A stretch of 64,000 nt of DNA, taken from Pegea sp. RAD2-039 (lineage: Eukaryota; Chordata; Thaliacea; Salpida; Salpidae). This document shows, piece by piece, positions 12,144-24,513 of the stretch. Where the stretch lies: contig JAQGEQ010000037.1 in assembly GCA_034620365.1 (NCBI GenBank), forward strand, positions 62,001-126,000. Direction: 5' to 3'. The stretch's first letter is position 1; every line of letters starts with the position of its first letter. The translations under genes and the position numbers were made by a program. The notes under the pieces are model-generated. The model saw only the letters and a program-made list of their open reading frames with translations. It did not search any database and was not told the origin of the DNA.

Positions 12144-12664
12144 TGACGTCAGCAACATCCTGAAGAAATGATGGAAGCTAATTTAACTCATCAATTGCAC
12201 ATTTAACTGCTAAGTATGTTTCTACCACGGGGTAGCGCTATTTTACACTGTTACACTACTCTTATGACAACTCGTGACGCAGGATACCAGCCACAACTAA
12301 CTGATGACGTCATTTCCGCAAATGAAGTCATTGCCGTTGATGTCATTAGTGAAGTGGGTCTTCTCGTTGAGTTCACTTGAAAAGTTGGTAAGATCGCGTT
12401 AGTGACGTCATCACTGGATGTATTATGCAAGTATTCAGTTACAACTCGATAAAGTCATTAATCAGTGTTATTTGTCGCTTCATTAAGACAACAACGATCC
12501 AACCAACCAAAATCTTGACAAACCAATGACGAAAACATTCGAGATTCAATTACATCATCACCCTGACAACGGATCGCTAAATTTCAAACTTTGCCGCTTG
12601 CATCAATCAACAACTAACTCACGTGATCATCGACCCTTGCAACTAGCAACTGTTGGTGACGTCA
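12144..12664. promoter_or_regulatory. Cluster of four perfect TGACGTCA palindromes (unit 2)
   Basis: TGACGTCA is at 12144-12151, 12305-12312, 12403-12410 and 12657-12664, matching unit 1 in order and almost in spacing. All four sites survive although neighbouring positions differ between the units. Confidence 0.6.
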
Positions 12665-13699
12665 TCAGTATTAAATAAGCAGAGAAATACTTAATCGATT
12701 AAAGATAATATTTCCATCAATTCAAAAGTATAATGATTTATTTACTGATATTTAGACGTGCCAAGCAGTATAAAGCCTAAACATCACTTTACATAGTGGA
12801 ATATGAGTGGCTTGCTATCTTAAACTATCTCCAAACTTGATGTGTACTTCGTGATAACCGATTATTATTCTGGGTTTTGATAGTTACTATGCTGGTTTCC
12901 TCACTTTCTTTTTTCATTTTTCACGTTCCTCAAAATCTGTTTTTTGTAACTCACGGATAAGCGTTAAATTAATAAACTTGTGACTTCAATGTGATTAATC
13001 AAACTTCAAGTAAAAACCACAATTTTATTTCATTCCAAAAACAAGTTTCAACAATTGCTCGAATCAATTTGTTTACTTTGATTTGTAAAAACTTCTCGTC
13101 ACAATAAATCAGTTTCTAAACCGTTAAATTGTTTTCACTTTTTCAAATACAAAACTAACCACTTTGTTAAAAAGTGATGACAATATGCTTTGGTGCCAAA
13201 AATCTACGAAATAATAATCGATAATTAATATTCGAACTAGACATCAAAACCAACATTTGACCTTAAGCACTTAATTGACATATAATTGAATTGAATCTAT
13301 TTGTCTTGTTAGTTGGAAAAAGCCTCTAAAACTTCTAAAGTATGCAGTTGTAAAACTATTTGGACATTTTCCTCATGAATACATTGAATAAACAAACTAA
13401 TTACGATTACTAATGTTACTTTTATTGTAACTTCTTAAAACTATTTACTGAGTCTCGTAAACCGAAAAATTAGACGAATTGAAAGTAATGTTTTCCTACT
13501 GACGATCTTGTACCTCGACTAAATGGAGTCGAGAGTTGCGTTTTCTAAACTATCCCCGATTAGTAAATTTAATGCTTTATGAGCGGGTAATAATTTTGCA
13601 CAGTGACTAAGAGGTCAATGGATTATATATTTTGTTCTGGACTTACATTCTCAGTATTTATTTCTTTTTAAACTTTCTTCAATGTAGGAGCAAATTATA

Positions 13700-14580
13700 C
13701 CACTTATGGAAGATACTTTATGCGCTCGCTAGTTGACTAGTCACTTCTTTATCTGTGAAATACTGTTCTCTGACAAGGAGTGGATTTTTAACCCTACGTG
13801 TTTAAACTTTAAAAATAATTTGTATTCGATTAGCCATTTCGGGGCAACAAATAGGACTGTTGTAAACAGCTTAAACCAAAGGTGAAGATACAACTTGAAT
13901 ACTATTCATCAGCGTTTTGTGCAAATTGCTATTAAAAACGATTGACTCTTTAACGATGTTAATAAACCTTGATTGAATAGTATTGATGTATTGGCTAGAG
14001 TTGAAAACAGAAATCCTTTCAATACCTCATAGTCACTTGTTGATATTATTATAATTTTCACGATATAAATTCAATTTGCTTGAAGTTTTAATGTTCATTG
14101 TAAAAGTTTGACGGAACTTGAATTCAATCATGTTGTGATTGCATATCGGAGCAAAAACCTCTTTTTGATCAACGTAGATAATGTTCTCGGGTTTTGATAA
14201 TATAATAAGACCCAAAGTTTTACCACTAACTTGGGTCGGAAAAGTAACCATCTTGAGATAGATTATTGGCATTGAGGAAGCTTACAAAGGCATGACTTAG
14301 TATTATCGCTATCCAAGTTAAACGATTTTCCCATAAGTTCTGAATTCAAATTAATCTAATAAATTTTACTATAATTGAAATCCCCAAACTTATGAAACTC
14401 AGGATACAGAACACTCTTCAGAACCTTCATTAACGCTATGACAGTAACGTCTTCATTACCCTTCATTAGGATGATAGGTAGGTATATATATAATGATAAA
14501 AATTGGACTTTGAGTAAAGAAAATCGAAAGCGATACTCTCAAATCCTAAACATTTAATGGCATCTAAATCCCAATTGCTT
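13700..14580 (-). mobile_element. CR1/Jockey-like LINE endonuclease and linker, unit 2 (minus strand)
   Basis: This is the unit 2 counterpart of 8860-9740, with the same open segment (14033-14272) ending in the endonuclease SDH-like motif, again with Asn for the catalytic Asp. Upstream frames are broken by stops. It cannot be an active element. Confidence 0.7.
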
Positions 14581-16020
14581 TATCTGGTTGTTTGCAAATA
14601 TATCATAAATTAAGAAATATCAATTTATTTTATAATAAATCAAAAATTAGTTTTAAGTTAAAACTAGAAATTAAAGTTTTGCTCATCAATTAAGCAAAAT
14701 CTATAATTATTTATGATTTTAAATTCATTCAAAACTGGATATGTGTCAATGATTTTGATTCAAATCTTTCCAGGTTTGTTTAAGCTTGATATGTTATACA
14801 GTATATACTGCTATTAAAATTATATTCTTATAAAGGTAATCTTTATGTATGAATGCACTATTATCAAGGCAAAAACTTGCTTTGTACTATTTGAGTGGAG
14901 TCAAATCTTAGGTCATCAAAAGTTTTTTCGTTGCACAAAAAATCAAAAGAATGATTTCTAATCAAATAAAATTAATGTTCGGTTGGCAAAAAAATTTAAA
15001 TTAAGCTAATGGTTAAATTCAAACTAACTTTAAGTTTACTTTTAGCTCACAAGAGAAAGTTGTACACTTAGTTAAAATAAATAATTTTATTTATAAGAGT
15101 TTTTAAACTAAAATCTTTTTGAATATTTCTGTTTAAATCATAGAATAAAGCAAGTAGTAAATAATATTTAATTATAAATGTTGTTGAAGATCGAATGTGT
15201 AATAAATCAATCCAATTTTGAACTTGCTATAAACGTTAAGTACCACAATTGCAATTTTGTATACAAACTGTTATAGAATAATTGTTTAGCATATAATTAA
15301 TATAAAAGTATCTATAAAGACAAACAATAGTTTACATTTTCTTATTCTACTTTAGTTTAATCAATTCTTAATTAAAATTTTATATTTATCTTGTGTGATG
15401 AGTTTTGAAATAACTTTTTTATTTGAAATTATATATTCAATATAAACTATCTGTAAAGTTCTAGAGTTAGTTATAGAAATAAATTTTCCAATGTAATATT
15501 AGTGATTTTGCAAAAAGTTTAATAGGTTTACATGTATATCATTTACTGTTTTATTATTTCTAATATAAATTTCAGCTGAAATTTTTCTATATAGTTTTTA
15601 TTATATAAATGCTTTACTTATTTAAAATTAACAAATGCCTTTTATAGCCATCACTAATATCTTTAATTAAATCTTCAAACAGAAAACATTTTTAGTATTG
15701 TTTTAAATTGTTCTTGGATAATTCTAGATATAAGAAAGTAAAAAATGCAAATTTCATTATTTACTTTTCTCTGAACAGTTTTAAATGGTAATTTTGTTTT
15801 GTGCCAATATTCCATTACCCTCACATATATAATTAAAATATAAATGTTTATTTGACAAATTATTGAACTTGATGTGTAAGCTTGATACTTTTAGTTTATA
15901 CTTACTTTCATAGTTTCAAAAAAATCTTTTGTCTGAAAATTAACTTGCTTTTACAGGTAACATTTTAATAAATTAATCTTCAGAAATTTTTAAGCATCTC
16001 TTTGAGATTCTATCTCAAAA

Positions 16021-16870
16021 ATGAATAGAAGGTAGATTTATATGATTAGTATTTAATTTAAAATATAAATGGTTTTTAACTAAATAATTTAATTAAAAAT
16101 ATGTTTACTAAATTCATTGAAATATATATTTCAATTTTTATTCTAACGTTTTGATCCGGAAATTTTATGATTAAATTGAAAATTTAAAAACTATTTTTAT
16201 GAGAAAATAATTTATTAGATTATTGTTCTTCACAAAACAATTTTGAGAAACCAATTCATTTAATGTTCTGCTTCAAATTTGTGTCTTATCGCTGCTGATA
16301 AAATTTCATGATTTTGACTAAAACTTTTATTTTGTCCCAACACCTTTTAATCTATGAAATTTATACTTCTAGAAATATTATTTTCACTTTCTAAAAATGT
16401 TTTAATTAATTTGGATTCGAATTAAGTTCATCTGATGATCAAGGACCACAACTTCATTGCGATAATTCATCTCCTGATCATTCAGTAAACGAAAAAAATG
16501 ACATTCAAAACGAAACTGAAAATTTTTTAGGATGTACTATTCATTATCTGAAGTAAGAAATAAATTAATTTCTCTTTTTCTTTTCATTTGAATTTTTTAA
16601 CTAATTCAAAGAAAAAATTTTTACAAGGAGTTCCAACAACAAAATAATTCATCTTGATGTCAACTCACTAAACTCAAAGAGCTTATTCATCCACACAAGA
16701 TTATTAGCAGCTATGACGACAATCGAATATTATTCCATTTCTAAATGTCAACACATAAGTAGCTGGCATCATACCTCACTGCATCAATCCTCTCTTAATC
16801 TTCTTACTTACAGTCCAACAATACTCAACCAGCCTTTTGATGTCCCTGCCCGATCTAAAAGATCAAATTA
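16021..16870 (+). CDS. Acidic-family gene, unit 3 copy, with acceptor shifted by one base
   Basis: Exons 16021-16031 (ATGAATAGAAG) and 16427-16552 (126 nt, reading SSDDQGPQLHCDNSSPDHSV and on to IHYLK) are intact. At the third exon the acceptor is ACAAG then GAGTTCC instead of unit 2's ACAG then GGAGTTCC. Using this AG at 16626-16627 shifts the frame and opens about 80 further codons, to a stop near 16868, through sequence not homologous to the acidic tail. The predicted C-terminus is therefore unlike that of other family members. It may be a degenerating copy; the long open frame could be chance. No known domain. Confidence 0.35.
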
Positions 16871-16981
16871 AGGTGAAATTAACAGTAAGATGATTTATAT
16901 TACTCGGAAACATGTCCCATAACAACTTCTATCTTCCACAGCAGAAGTGACCATCAGAAGATTGATAAAAGTTAACCCATC

Positions 16982-17248
16982 TGACGTCAGCAACATCCTG
17001 AAGTTTTGATGGAAGCTAATTCAACTCATCAATTGCACATTTAACTGCTAAGTATGTTTCTACCACGGGGTAGCGCTATTTTCTACTGTTACACTGTTCT
17101 TATGACAACAGGTGACACAGGATACCAGCTACAGATAACTGATGACGTCATTTCCGCAAATGAAGTCATTGCCGTTGATGTCATTAGTGAAGTGTGTCTT
17201 CTCGTTGAGTTCACTTGAAAAGTTGGTAAGATCGCGTTAGTGACGTCA
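16982..17248. promoter_or_regulatory. TGACGTCA cluster, unit 3 (three of four sites kept)
   Basis: TGACGTCA is at 16982-16989, 17143-17150 and 17241-17248. The fourth site of the other units has lost four bases (GGTGATCATCAG near 17490). A new GACGTC core has appeared at about 17287 (CGACGACGTCATT), where units 1 and 2 have GATGAAGTC and GATAAAGTC. Confidence 0.55.
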
Positions 17249-18529
17249 TCACTGGATGTATTATGCATGTAATCAGTTACAACTCGACGACGTCATTAAT
17301 CAGTGTTATTTTATGCTTCAGCAAGGCAACAACGATCCAACCAACCAAAATCTTGACAGAACAATGACGAAAACACTCGAGATTAAATTACATCATCACC
17401 CTGACAACGGATCGCTAAATTTCAAACTTTGCCGCTAACATCACCAACTAACTCACGTGATCATCGACCCTTGCAAATAGCAACTGTTGGTGATCATCAG
17501 TATTGAATAAGCAGAGAAATACTTAATCGATTAAAGATAATATTTCCATCAATTCAAAAGTATAATGATTTATTTACTGATATTTAGACGTGCCAAGCAG
17601 TATAAGGCCTAAACATCACTTTACATAGTGGAATATGAGTGGCTTGCTATCTTAAACTATCTCCAAACTTGAGGTGTGCTTTGTGATGACCGATTATTAT
17701 TCTGGGTTTTGATAGATACTATGCTGGTTTCCTCACTTTTTTTTTTCATTTTTCACGTTTCTCAAAATCTGTTTTTTGTAACTCACGGATAAGCGTTAAA
17801 TAAATAAATCTGTGACTTCAATGTGATTGATCAAACTTCAAGTAAAAACCACAATTTTATTTCATTCCAAAAACAAGTTTCAACAATTGTTCGAATCAAT
17901 TTGTTTACTTTAGTTTGCAAAAACTTCTCGTCACAATAAATCAGTTTCTAAACCGTTAAATTGTTTTCACTTTTTCAAATACAAAACTAACCACTTTGTT
18001 AAAAAGTGATGACAATATGCTTTGGTGTCAAAAATCACCGAAATAATAATCGATAATTAATAGTCGAACTAGACATCAAAACCAACGTTTGACCTTAAGC
18101 ACTTAATTGACATATAGATGAATGAATCTATTTGTCTTGTTAGTTGGAAAAAGCCTCTAAAACTTCTAAAGTATGCATTTGTAAAACTATTTTGACATTT
18201 TCCTCATGAATACATTGAATAAACAAACTAATTACGATTACTAATGTTACTTTTATTTTAACTTCTTAAAGCTATTTACTGATTCTCGTAAACCAAAAAA
18301 TTAGACGAATTGAAAGTAATGTTTTCTTACTGACGATCTTGTACCTCGACTAAATGGCGTCGAGAGTTGCGTTTTCTAAACTATCCCCGATTAGTAAATT
18401 TAATGCTTTATGAGCGGGTAATAATTTTGGACAGTGACTAAGAGGTCAATGGATTATATATTTTGTTCTGGGCTTACATTCTCAGTATTTGTTTCTTTTT
18501 AAACTTTCTTCAATGTAGGAGCAAATTAT

Positions 18530-19410
18530 ACCACTTATGGAAGATACTTTATGCGCTCGCTAGTTGACTAGTCACTTCTTTATCTGTGACATACTGTTCT
18601 CTGACAAGGAGTTGATTTTAACCCTACATGTTTAAACTTTAAAAATAATTTGTATTCGATTAGCCATTTCGGGGCAACAAATAGGACTGTTGTAAACAGC
18701 TTAAACCAAAGATAAAGATACAACCTGAATACTATTCATCAGCGTTTTGTGCAAATTGCTATTAAAAACGATTGACTCTTTAACGATGTTAATGAACCTT
18801 GATTGAATATTATTGAGGTATTGGATAGAGTTGAAAACAGAAATCGTTTCAATACCTCATAGTCACTTGTTGATTTTATTTTAATTTTCACGATATAAAT
18901 TCAATTTGCTTGAAGTTTTAATGTTCATTGTAAAAGTTTGACGGAGCTTGAATTCAATCATGTTGTGATTGCATATCGGAGCAAAAACCTCTTTTTGATC
19001 AACGTAGATAATGTTCTCGGGTTTTGATATTATAATAAGACCCAAAGTCTTACCACTAACTTGGATCGGAATAGTAACCATCTTGAGATAGATTATTGGC
19101 ATTGAGGAAGCTTACAAAGGCATGACTTAGTATTATCGCTATCCAAGTTAAACGATTTTCCCATAAGTTCTGAATTCAAATTAATCTAATAAATTTTACT
19201 ATAATTGAAATATCCAAACTTATGAAACTCAGGATACAGAATACTCTTCAGAACCTTCATTAACGCCATGACAGTAACGTCTTCATTACCCTTCATTAGG
19301 ATGATAGGTAGGTACATATATAATGAAAAAAATTGGACTTTGAGTAAAGAAAATCGAAAGCGATACTCTCAAATCCTAAACATTTAATGGCATCTAAATC
19401 CCAATTGCTT
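18530..19410 (-). mobile_element. CR1/Jockey-like LINE endonuclease and linker, unit 3 (minus strand)
   Basis: The third array copy of the minus-strand endonuclease fragment, open from 19102 down to 18881. The CNHN form of the catalytic motif is shared with units 1 and 2, so that loss predates the tandem amplification. Confidence 0.7.
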
Positions 19411-20853
19411 TATCTGGTTGTTTGCAAATATATCATAAATTAAGAAATATCAATTTATTTTATAGTAAATCAAAAATTATTTTTAAGTTAAAACTAGAAA
19501 TTAAAGTTTTGCTCATTAATTAAGCAAAATCTAAAAATATTTAGGATTGTAAATTCATTCAAAATTTTATATGTGTCAATGATTTTGATTCAAATCTTTC
19601 CAGGTTTGTTTAAGCTTGATATGTTATACAGTATATACTGCTATTAAAATTATATTCCTATAAATGTAATCTTTATGTATGAATGCACTATTATCAAGGC
19701 AAAAACTTGCTTTGTACTATTTGAGTGGAGTCAAATCTTAGGTCATCAAAAGTTTTTTCGTTGCACAAAAAATCAAAAGAATGATTTCTAATCAAATAAA
19801 ATTAATGTTCGGTTGGCAAAAAACTTTAAATTAAGCTAATGGTTAAATTCAAACTAACTTTAAGTTTACTTTTAGCTCACAAGAGAAAGTTGTACACTTA
19901 GTTAAAATAAATAATTTTATTTATAAGAGTTTTTAAACTAAAATCTTTTGGAATATTTCTGTTTAAATCATAGAATAAAGCAAGTAGTAAATAATATTTA
20001 ATATTAAATGTTGTTGAAGATCGAATGTGTAATAAATCAATCCAATTTTGAACTTGCTATAAACGCTAAGTACCACAATTGCAATTTTGTATAAAAGATT
20101 TTATAGAACTATTTTTTTCATGAAATTAATTTAAAAGTATCTATAAAGGCAAACAATAGTTTACATTTTCTTATTTTACTTTAGTTTAATCAATTCTTAA
20201 TTAAAATTTTATATTTATCTTGTGTGATGAGTTTTGAAATAACTTTTTTTATGTGAAATAATATATTCAATATAAACTATCTGTAAAGTTCTTGAGCTTG
20301 TTATAGAAATAAATTTTCCTATGTAATATTTGTGATTTTGCAAAAAGTTGAATAGGTTTATATGTATATCATTTACTGTTTTATTATTTCTAATATAAAT
20401 TTCAGCTGAAATATTTCTATATAGTTTTTATTATATAAATGCTTTACTTATTTAAAATGAACAAATGCCTTTTATAGCCATCACTAATATCTTTAATTAA
20501 ATCTTCAAACAGAAAACATTTTTAGTATTGTTTTAAATTGTTCTTGGATAATTCTAGATATAAAAAAGTAAAAAATGCAAATTTGATAATTTATTTTTCT
20601 CTGAACAGTTTTAAATGGTAATTTTGTTTTGTGCCAATATTCCATTACCCTCACATATATAATTAAAATATAAATGTTTATTTGACAAATGATTGAACTT
20701 GATGTGTAAGCTTGATACTTTTAGTTTATACTTACTTTCATAGTTAAAAAAAAAACCTTTTTTATGAAAATTAACTTGCTTTTACAGGTAACATTTTAAT
20801 AAAATACTTTTCAGAGAACTTTTTAATTATCTTTTTGAGATTCTATCTCAAAA

Positions 20854-22179
20854 ATGTCTAAAAGGTAGATTTTTATGATTAGTATTTAATTTAAATTATA
20901 AATAGTATTTAACTAAATTTTGTAAATTATATTATGTTTACTAATAATAGTAAAAATTCATTAAAAAATATTTTTCAATTTTTATTCTAATTTTTGATCA
21001 GGAAATTTTATGATTTCCTATAATTTAAAAATTATCTTTGTAAGAACATAATTTATTATAATATTTTTTTCTTCACAAAACCATTTTGAGAAACCAATTC
21101 ATTTAAATTCTGCTTCAAATTTATATATTATCACGTCTGATAAAATTTCATAATTTTGACTAAAAATTTTATAGTTTTAGCTAATGGTTTTATTTTGTCC
21201 CAACAACTTTTAATCTATGAAATTTATACTTCTAGAAATATTACTTTCACTATCTAAAAATGTTTTAATTAATTTCGGTTTCAGATTGAAGTCTCCTGCT
21301 TATCCAAGACTTGATATTCCTTGGGATGACTCATCTTTTGATGATTCACCGAGCTCTTCATCTCAATACACAGCTGTTGGTAAATTAAAAAATAATCAGG
21401 CTTACAACATCTTTAATCTGTAGGAACGACCACGGTGTTTGCACTTTACAAAAGATGGATCAAAAATTTTTCCAAGAAATTTTTCCAGGGATTCACGTTT
21501 TCCAGAGGAAAGCCGACCTAATGGTACAAGCACTCTACAATCTGAACCAGGTATTTTCTAGGAAAATCAGTGATGTAATAGTTAGTCTATACCAGGTATT
21601 ATAATAAGGTGTTATATATAACTTTAAAATTCAAATAAAAATATCATTTAAACCTGGAGATTTAATGTCAATAATCTCTCCAAGGATCATCTCGATCGGT
21701 TGATTTCCAACCATCGACTACTCCAAATAATGATGACGAAGTTGTAGATGACGAAACTGATATAAACACGCTTCGAGAATATACAAAACTGTGGAAGAAA
21801 AATAAAGACCTTGAAGAAAGAATTAAAGAAGTTAAAAAACGTACTGAGCGTTATCTGAAGTAAGAAATAATTTATTATTTGAATTATTTAACTAATTCAA
21901 ACAAATTTACTTTTAAGGGCAGTTGATTATTACGCGGAAAAAAAACAGCGGAAGAAAATGGAAATTAAAGCTCTAATGAAAAAAATAGCTTCAACTAAAG
22001 AACAACTAAGAATATCCGAACTTAAAAAGGAAACCCAAAAGGAAACAGACGTACCATCAACAAGCAGTTATCAAGATTTTCCTTATTTTGATGACACAGA
22101 TGATGAGTATACAGATGAATACTACGCAGACAATGAAGACTCAGATTGGAGCATCACAGACTATGACGACAAAGAATAA
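20854..22179 (+). CDS. Longest member of the acidic coiled-coil family, multi-exon
   Basis: Exon 1 is ATGTCTAAAAG (20854-20864). Exon 2 is 21285-21379 after TTTCAG (RLKSPAYPRLDIPWDDSSFD and a Ser-rich end). Exon 4 is 21685-21859 (Asp/Glu stretch then NTLREYTKLWKKNKDLEERI, a heptad-like helix). Exon 5 is 21918-22179 (Lys/Glu helix, then an Asp/Tyr-rich tail ending ITDYDDKE and TAA). Phases 2-1-2 match when exon 2 joins exon 4, giving about 180 residues. A candidate exon 3 (21424-21550) is open, with good splice sites and similar Ser/Arg/Glu composition, but its length is 3n+1, so including it shifts the frame. It is either skipped, carries an indel, or is not an exon. The helix ending RTERYLK and YYAEKKQRKKMEIK parallel ERTIHNLM and IYSKKLYETKLKME of the small genes. 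Function unknown. Confidence 0.6.
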
Positions 22180-22360
22180 GACAATACACAGGATGACGAC
22201 ACAGAATCTCTAAATGTGTCGTCTGACTACAAATTATTTCATCTACTTTTATATTTAAATACACAAAACAAACCTTTCACGTTAAACCATAATTTGTACA
22301 GTGTTTAATTTTTTAAAGTATTTTAAATAAGTTGTTAAGCTGTATACTACTTATATAAAA

Positions 22361-22366
22361 AATAAA
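22361..22366 (+). terminator. AATAAA polyadenylation signal
   Basis: A canonical AATAAA lies 182 bases after the stop codon of the gene ending at 22179. It is a reasonable 3' end, but AATAAA is common in this AT-rich DNA. Confidence 0.35.
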
Positions 22367-22469
22367 TCCATCATGTTTCTCTCGTTTCATCAACTCAGAC
22401 ATGTAATCTTCTAATAAAAATCTTCTGTGACCCTGTTGAAAGTGGCTGTGTTGAATATTTTTGTCTTTT

Positions 22470-24130
22470 ATTGTTTTATGTCGAGTCAACTTTTTATCGA
22501 GTCTAGAAAAACCACATTTGCCTAAATGTCATAGGAATTTACCAGATCTAAATAATTTCTTATGAAATTAAGCTAATGTAGACCCCTTCATCAAATCTCT
22601 GTACATTTCTATAATTTACAGGAAATATATTTCTAATTTCTGTTAAAGAAGCGAAAGTGCAGACTTATCTTCACCTAGCAAGAAAGCGGTTTATGGCTTC
22701 ACAAATCACAAGCTTAAGGCGAGATCATAAATACCTATCTTACTTTATAACAGCGACCAGCTTGTGATCGAACCAGAGAATAAAGCTGAATGACTAAGCT
22801 ATCACTTTAATAGCATTTTATAACCGACGATGGCAACACTCCTCATTCTTTAGAAAACTTCTTTATAGTTTTATAGAAGTTTCTAAGATGATATATCTTG
22901 AGATAATGGTCGATGTAGTATGTGTGGTTATTTCTTCTTTAAAATCGCCAGTTTCCAACACCGCAGATCAGATTCTTGCTTTGTTTTTAGGAAAAAATAA
23001 TTCTTCTTTATCACCACCTTTATCACTACTCCTTAACATCAATCTGAGGCGAGCAAAAGTTCCACAAAATTGGAAAAAGCTGTTATTACTCCAATTCATA
23101 AAAGGGGTCCCAGAAACACCGCACTAAGCTACAGATAAATTTTGTGGACTTCAGTTATCTGCAAAATACAAAACCATATCATTCACAAACATATCACCAG
23201 TCATTCGATGGAGCACCAGCATGACTTTGTGAGACGGAAATCTTCCCTGAATCAACATCTCAGCTAAAAGCCGAATAAGAAAGTAATGAATCTTGTGACA
23301 TCATATATCTTATTTCTGCTAAAGTGTTTGATTCTGTCCCACACAACGTGCTCATTACTGCATTAAAAGAATTCAAAAATCAACAGCCTTATCTTAAAGT
23401 AGACAAAAGATTACTTATCAGGTAGAATCCAACAAACTCATGTAAAACGATGTTTATTCAATCTTAGTTAGGTCAATTGTACATCACAGAGTGCCTTCTG
23501 CGTCTCATTTTATTTTTAAGTGTCATTAATGACTTTATCAAAAGACAGGTAGCAGTAGTTGACAACAAAATGTTTGTGTATGCAGATGACATCATGCTAA
23601 TATTTTGCAATCCTTTAAAACTTCAAACTGCGGACATACTGTGGAAAACTGGTCTATGAACTGACAGCTCAGATTACTGATCACAAAGTCTGAACTTATA
23701 ACTTTCCTCCGCTAACCTATCGCAATTTCCTGAACCAATATTCCATAATGAATTTATTATTCAATGAATATCTTCGATCCTATACCTTGGTATTGCCCTA
23801 TCATCTGTGTCCCTTATCTCAAAATCATTGCAAAAACAGCCAACCTTTCCTACTTTATTATAAGGGCCTCAAACTCTAAAGATTCATATTGCTTTCTCAG
23901 TCTCTTCAAATTGTGCATACGTACACTTTTTGAATAAAATGCCAGTCGAAAGTACATAGATGTCAATTCAAACATGTTATATCATAAAAAAGGTAACCGG
24001 TTCAGGCAATCTTTACGAGATTGGTATGTAAGAAACTTATTATCAAATACGATAGTTGAAAGCATTGTTATAGCTTCTTTAATTTTGATACTTTGGAAAT
24101 TTGACAGATACAATAAGACTTAATTTTTTT
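22470..24130 (+). mobile_element. CR1/Jockey-like LINE reverse transcriptase, plus strand, decayed
   Basis: Broken frames carry RT landmarks in order. First comes VPQNWKK with an I-H-K-R-G-like segment (23058-23110). Then a degenerate T-S-V-I-C-K and ITSHSMEHQ (23150-23215), and YLISAKVFDSVPHNVLI (about 23303-23355), the F-S-K-A-F-D-S-V-P-H equivalent. Then SVINDFIKRQ (23519-23550) and VYADDIMLIF with the catalytic YADD at 23579-23590. It is collinear with the minus-strand copy 30430-32050 but stops before that copy's C-terminal LPSNIV segment. Multiple stops and frameshifts rule out activity, though the YADD box is intact here. Confidence 0.8.
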
Positions 24131-24513
24131 TTAGAATATCCTCAATGTAATTGACCTTAAATTTGATGATTTCTTTTCCTTTAATCCTTCCTTCAAGGTA
24201 TATCAACAAAGTGAACAAAGTAACATTTGTAACATTTTCATGGTTAAATTTGTTCTGAATAGTTTAAATGGTAAAGTTGTTGTGTGCTAATATTCTATTA
24301 CCCTCACAAATTATAAATGTTTATTTGACAATTAAATAAAACCTGTCAGATAGCCTTAGTTTGGACATAAATCAATTTTTATAATAAGCTTATTACAATA
24401 TTCTTCATTTTATGGTATTTAAGTTTTGCTTGTATATAAAGTTTATTGGTAACATTTTAATAAACTATTTTTCAGAAAACTTTTTAAGCATCTTTTTGAG
24501 ATTTTATCTTAAA
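24131..24513 (+). other. Upstream flank of the acidic-family pseudogene
   Basis: Non-coding. It contains the conserved family block at 24261-24308, 206 bp before the start exon, and AT-rich sequence similar to 20.6-20.85 kb and, inverted, to 29.1-29.3 kb. Confidence 0.5.

Larger units (their letters stand above)
5014..21284. repeat. Tandem array of about 4.83-kb units, three full copies plus a partial fourth
   Basis: The marker TTTGCTCATCAATTAAGC (one or two substitutions allowed) recurs at 5021, 9838, 14678 and 19508, spacings of 4817, 4840 and 4830. Unit 1 is about 5014-9830, unit 2 about 9831-14670, unit 3 about 14671-19500, and unit 4 runs from 19501 to about 21284, where it continues into a longer gene rather than the usual 3' half. 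Units differ by scattered substitutions and small indels; by eye they are well over 90 percent identical. Order within a full unit: AT-rich 1.3 kb; conserved upstream block; 11-nt start exon; intron; 126-nt exon; GC-richer block with TGACGTCA sites; AT-rich block; LINE endonuclease on the minus strand. Pieces of the unit also occur dispersed and inverted at 25.9-28.0 and 34.4-34.6 kb. Confidence 0.95.

Noticed and set aside
17256-17438. 60-codon frame beginning MYYACNQLQLDDV in unit 3
   Set aside because: The same stretch in units 1 and 2 has an in-frame TAA (CATTAAGAC), so it is open by chance in one copy only.
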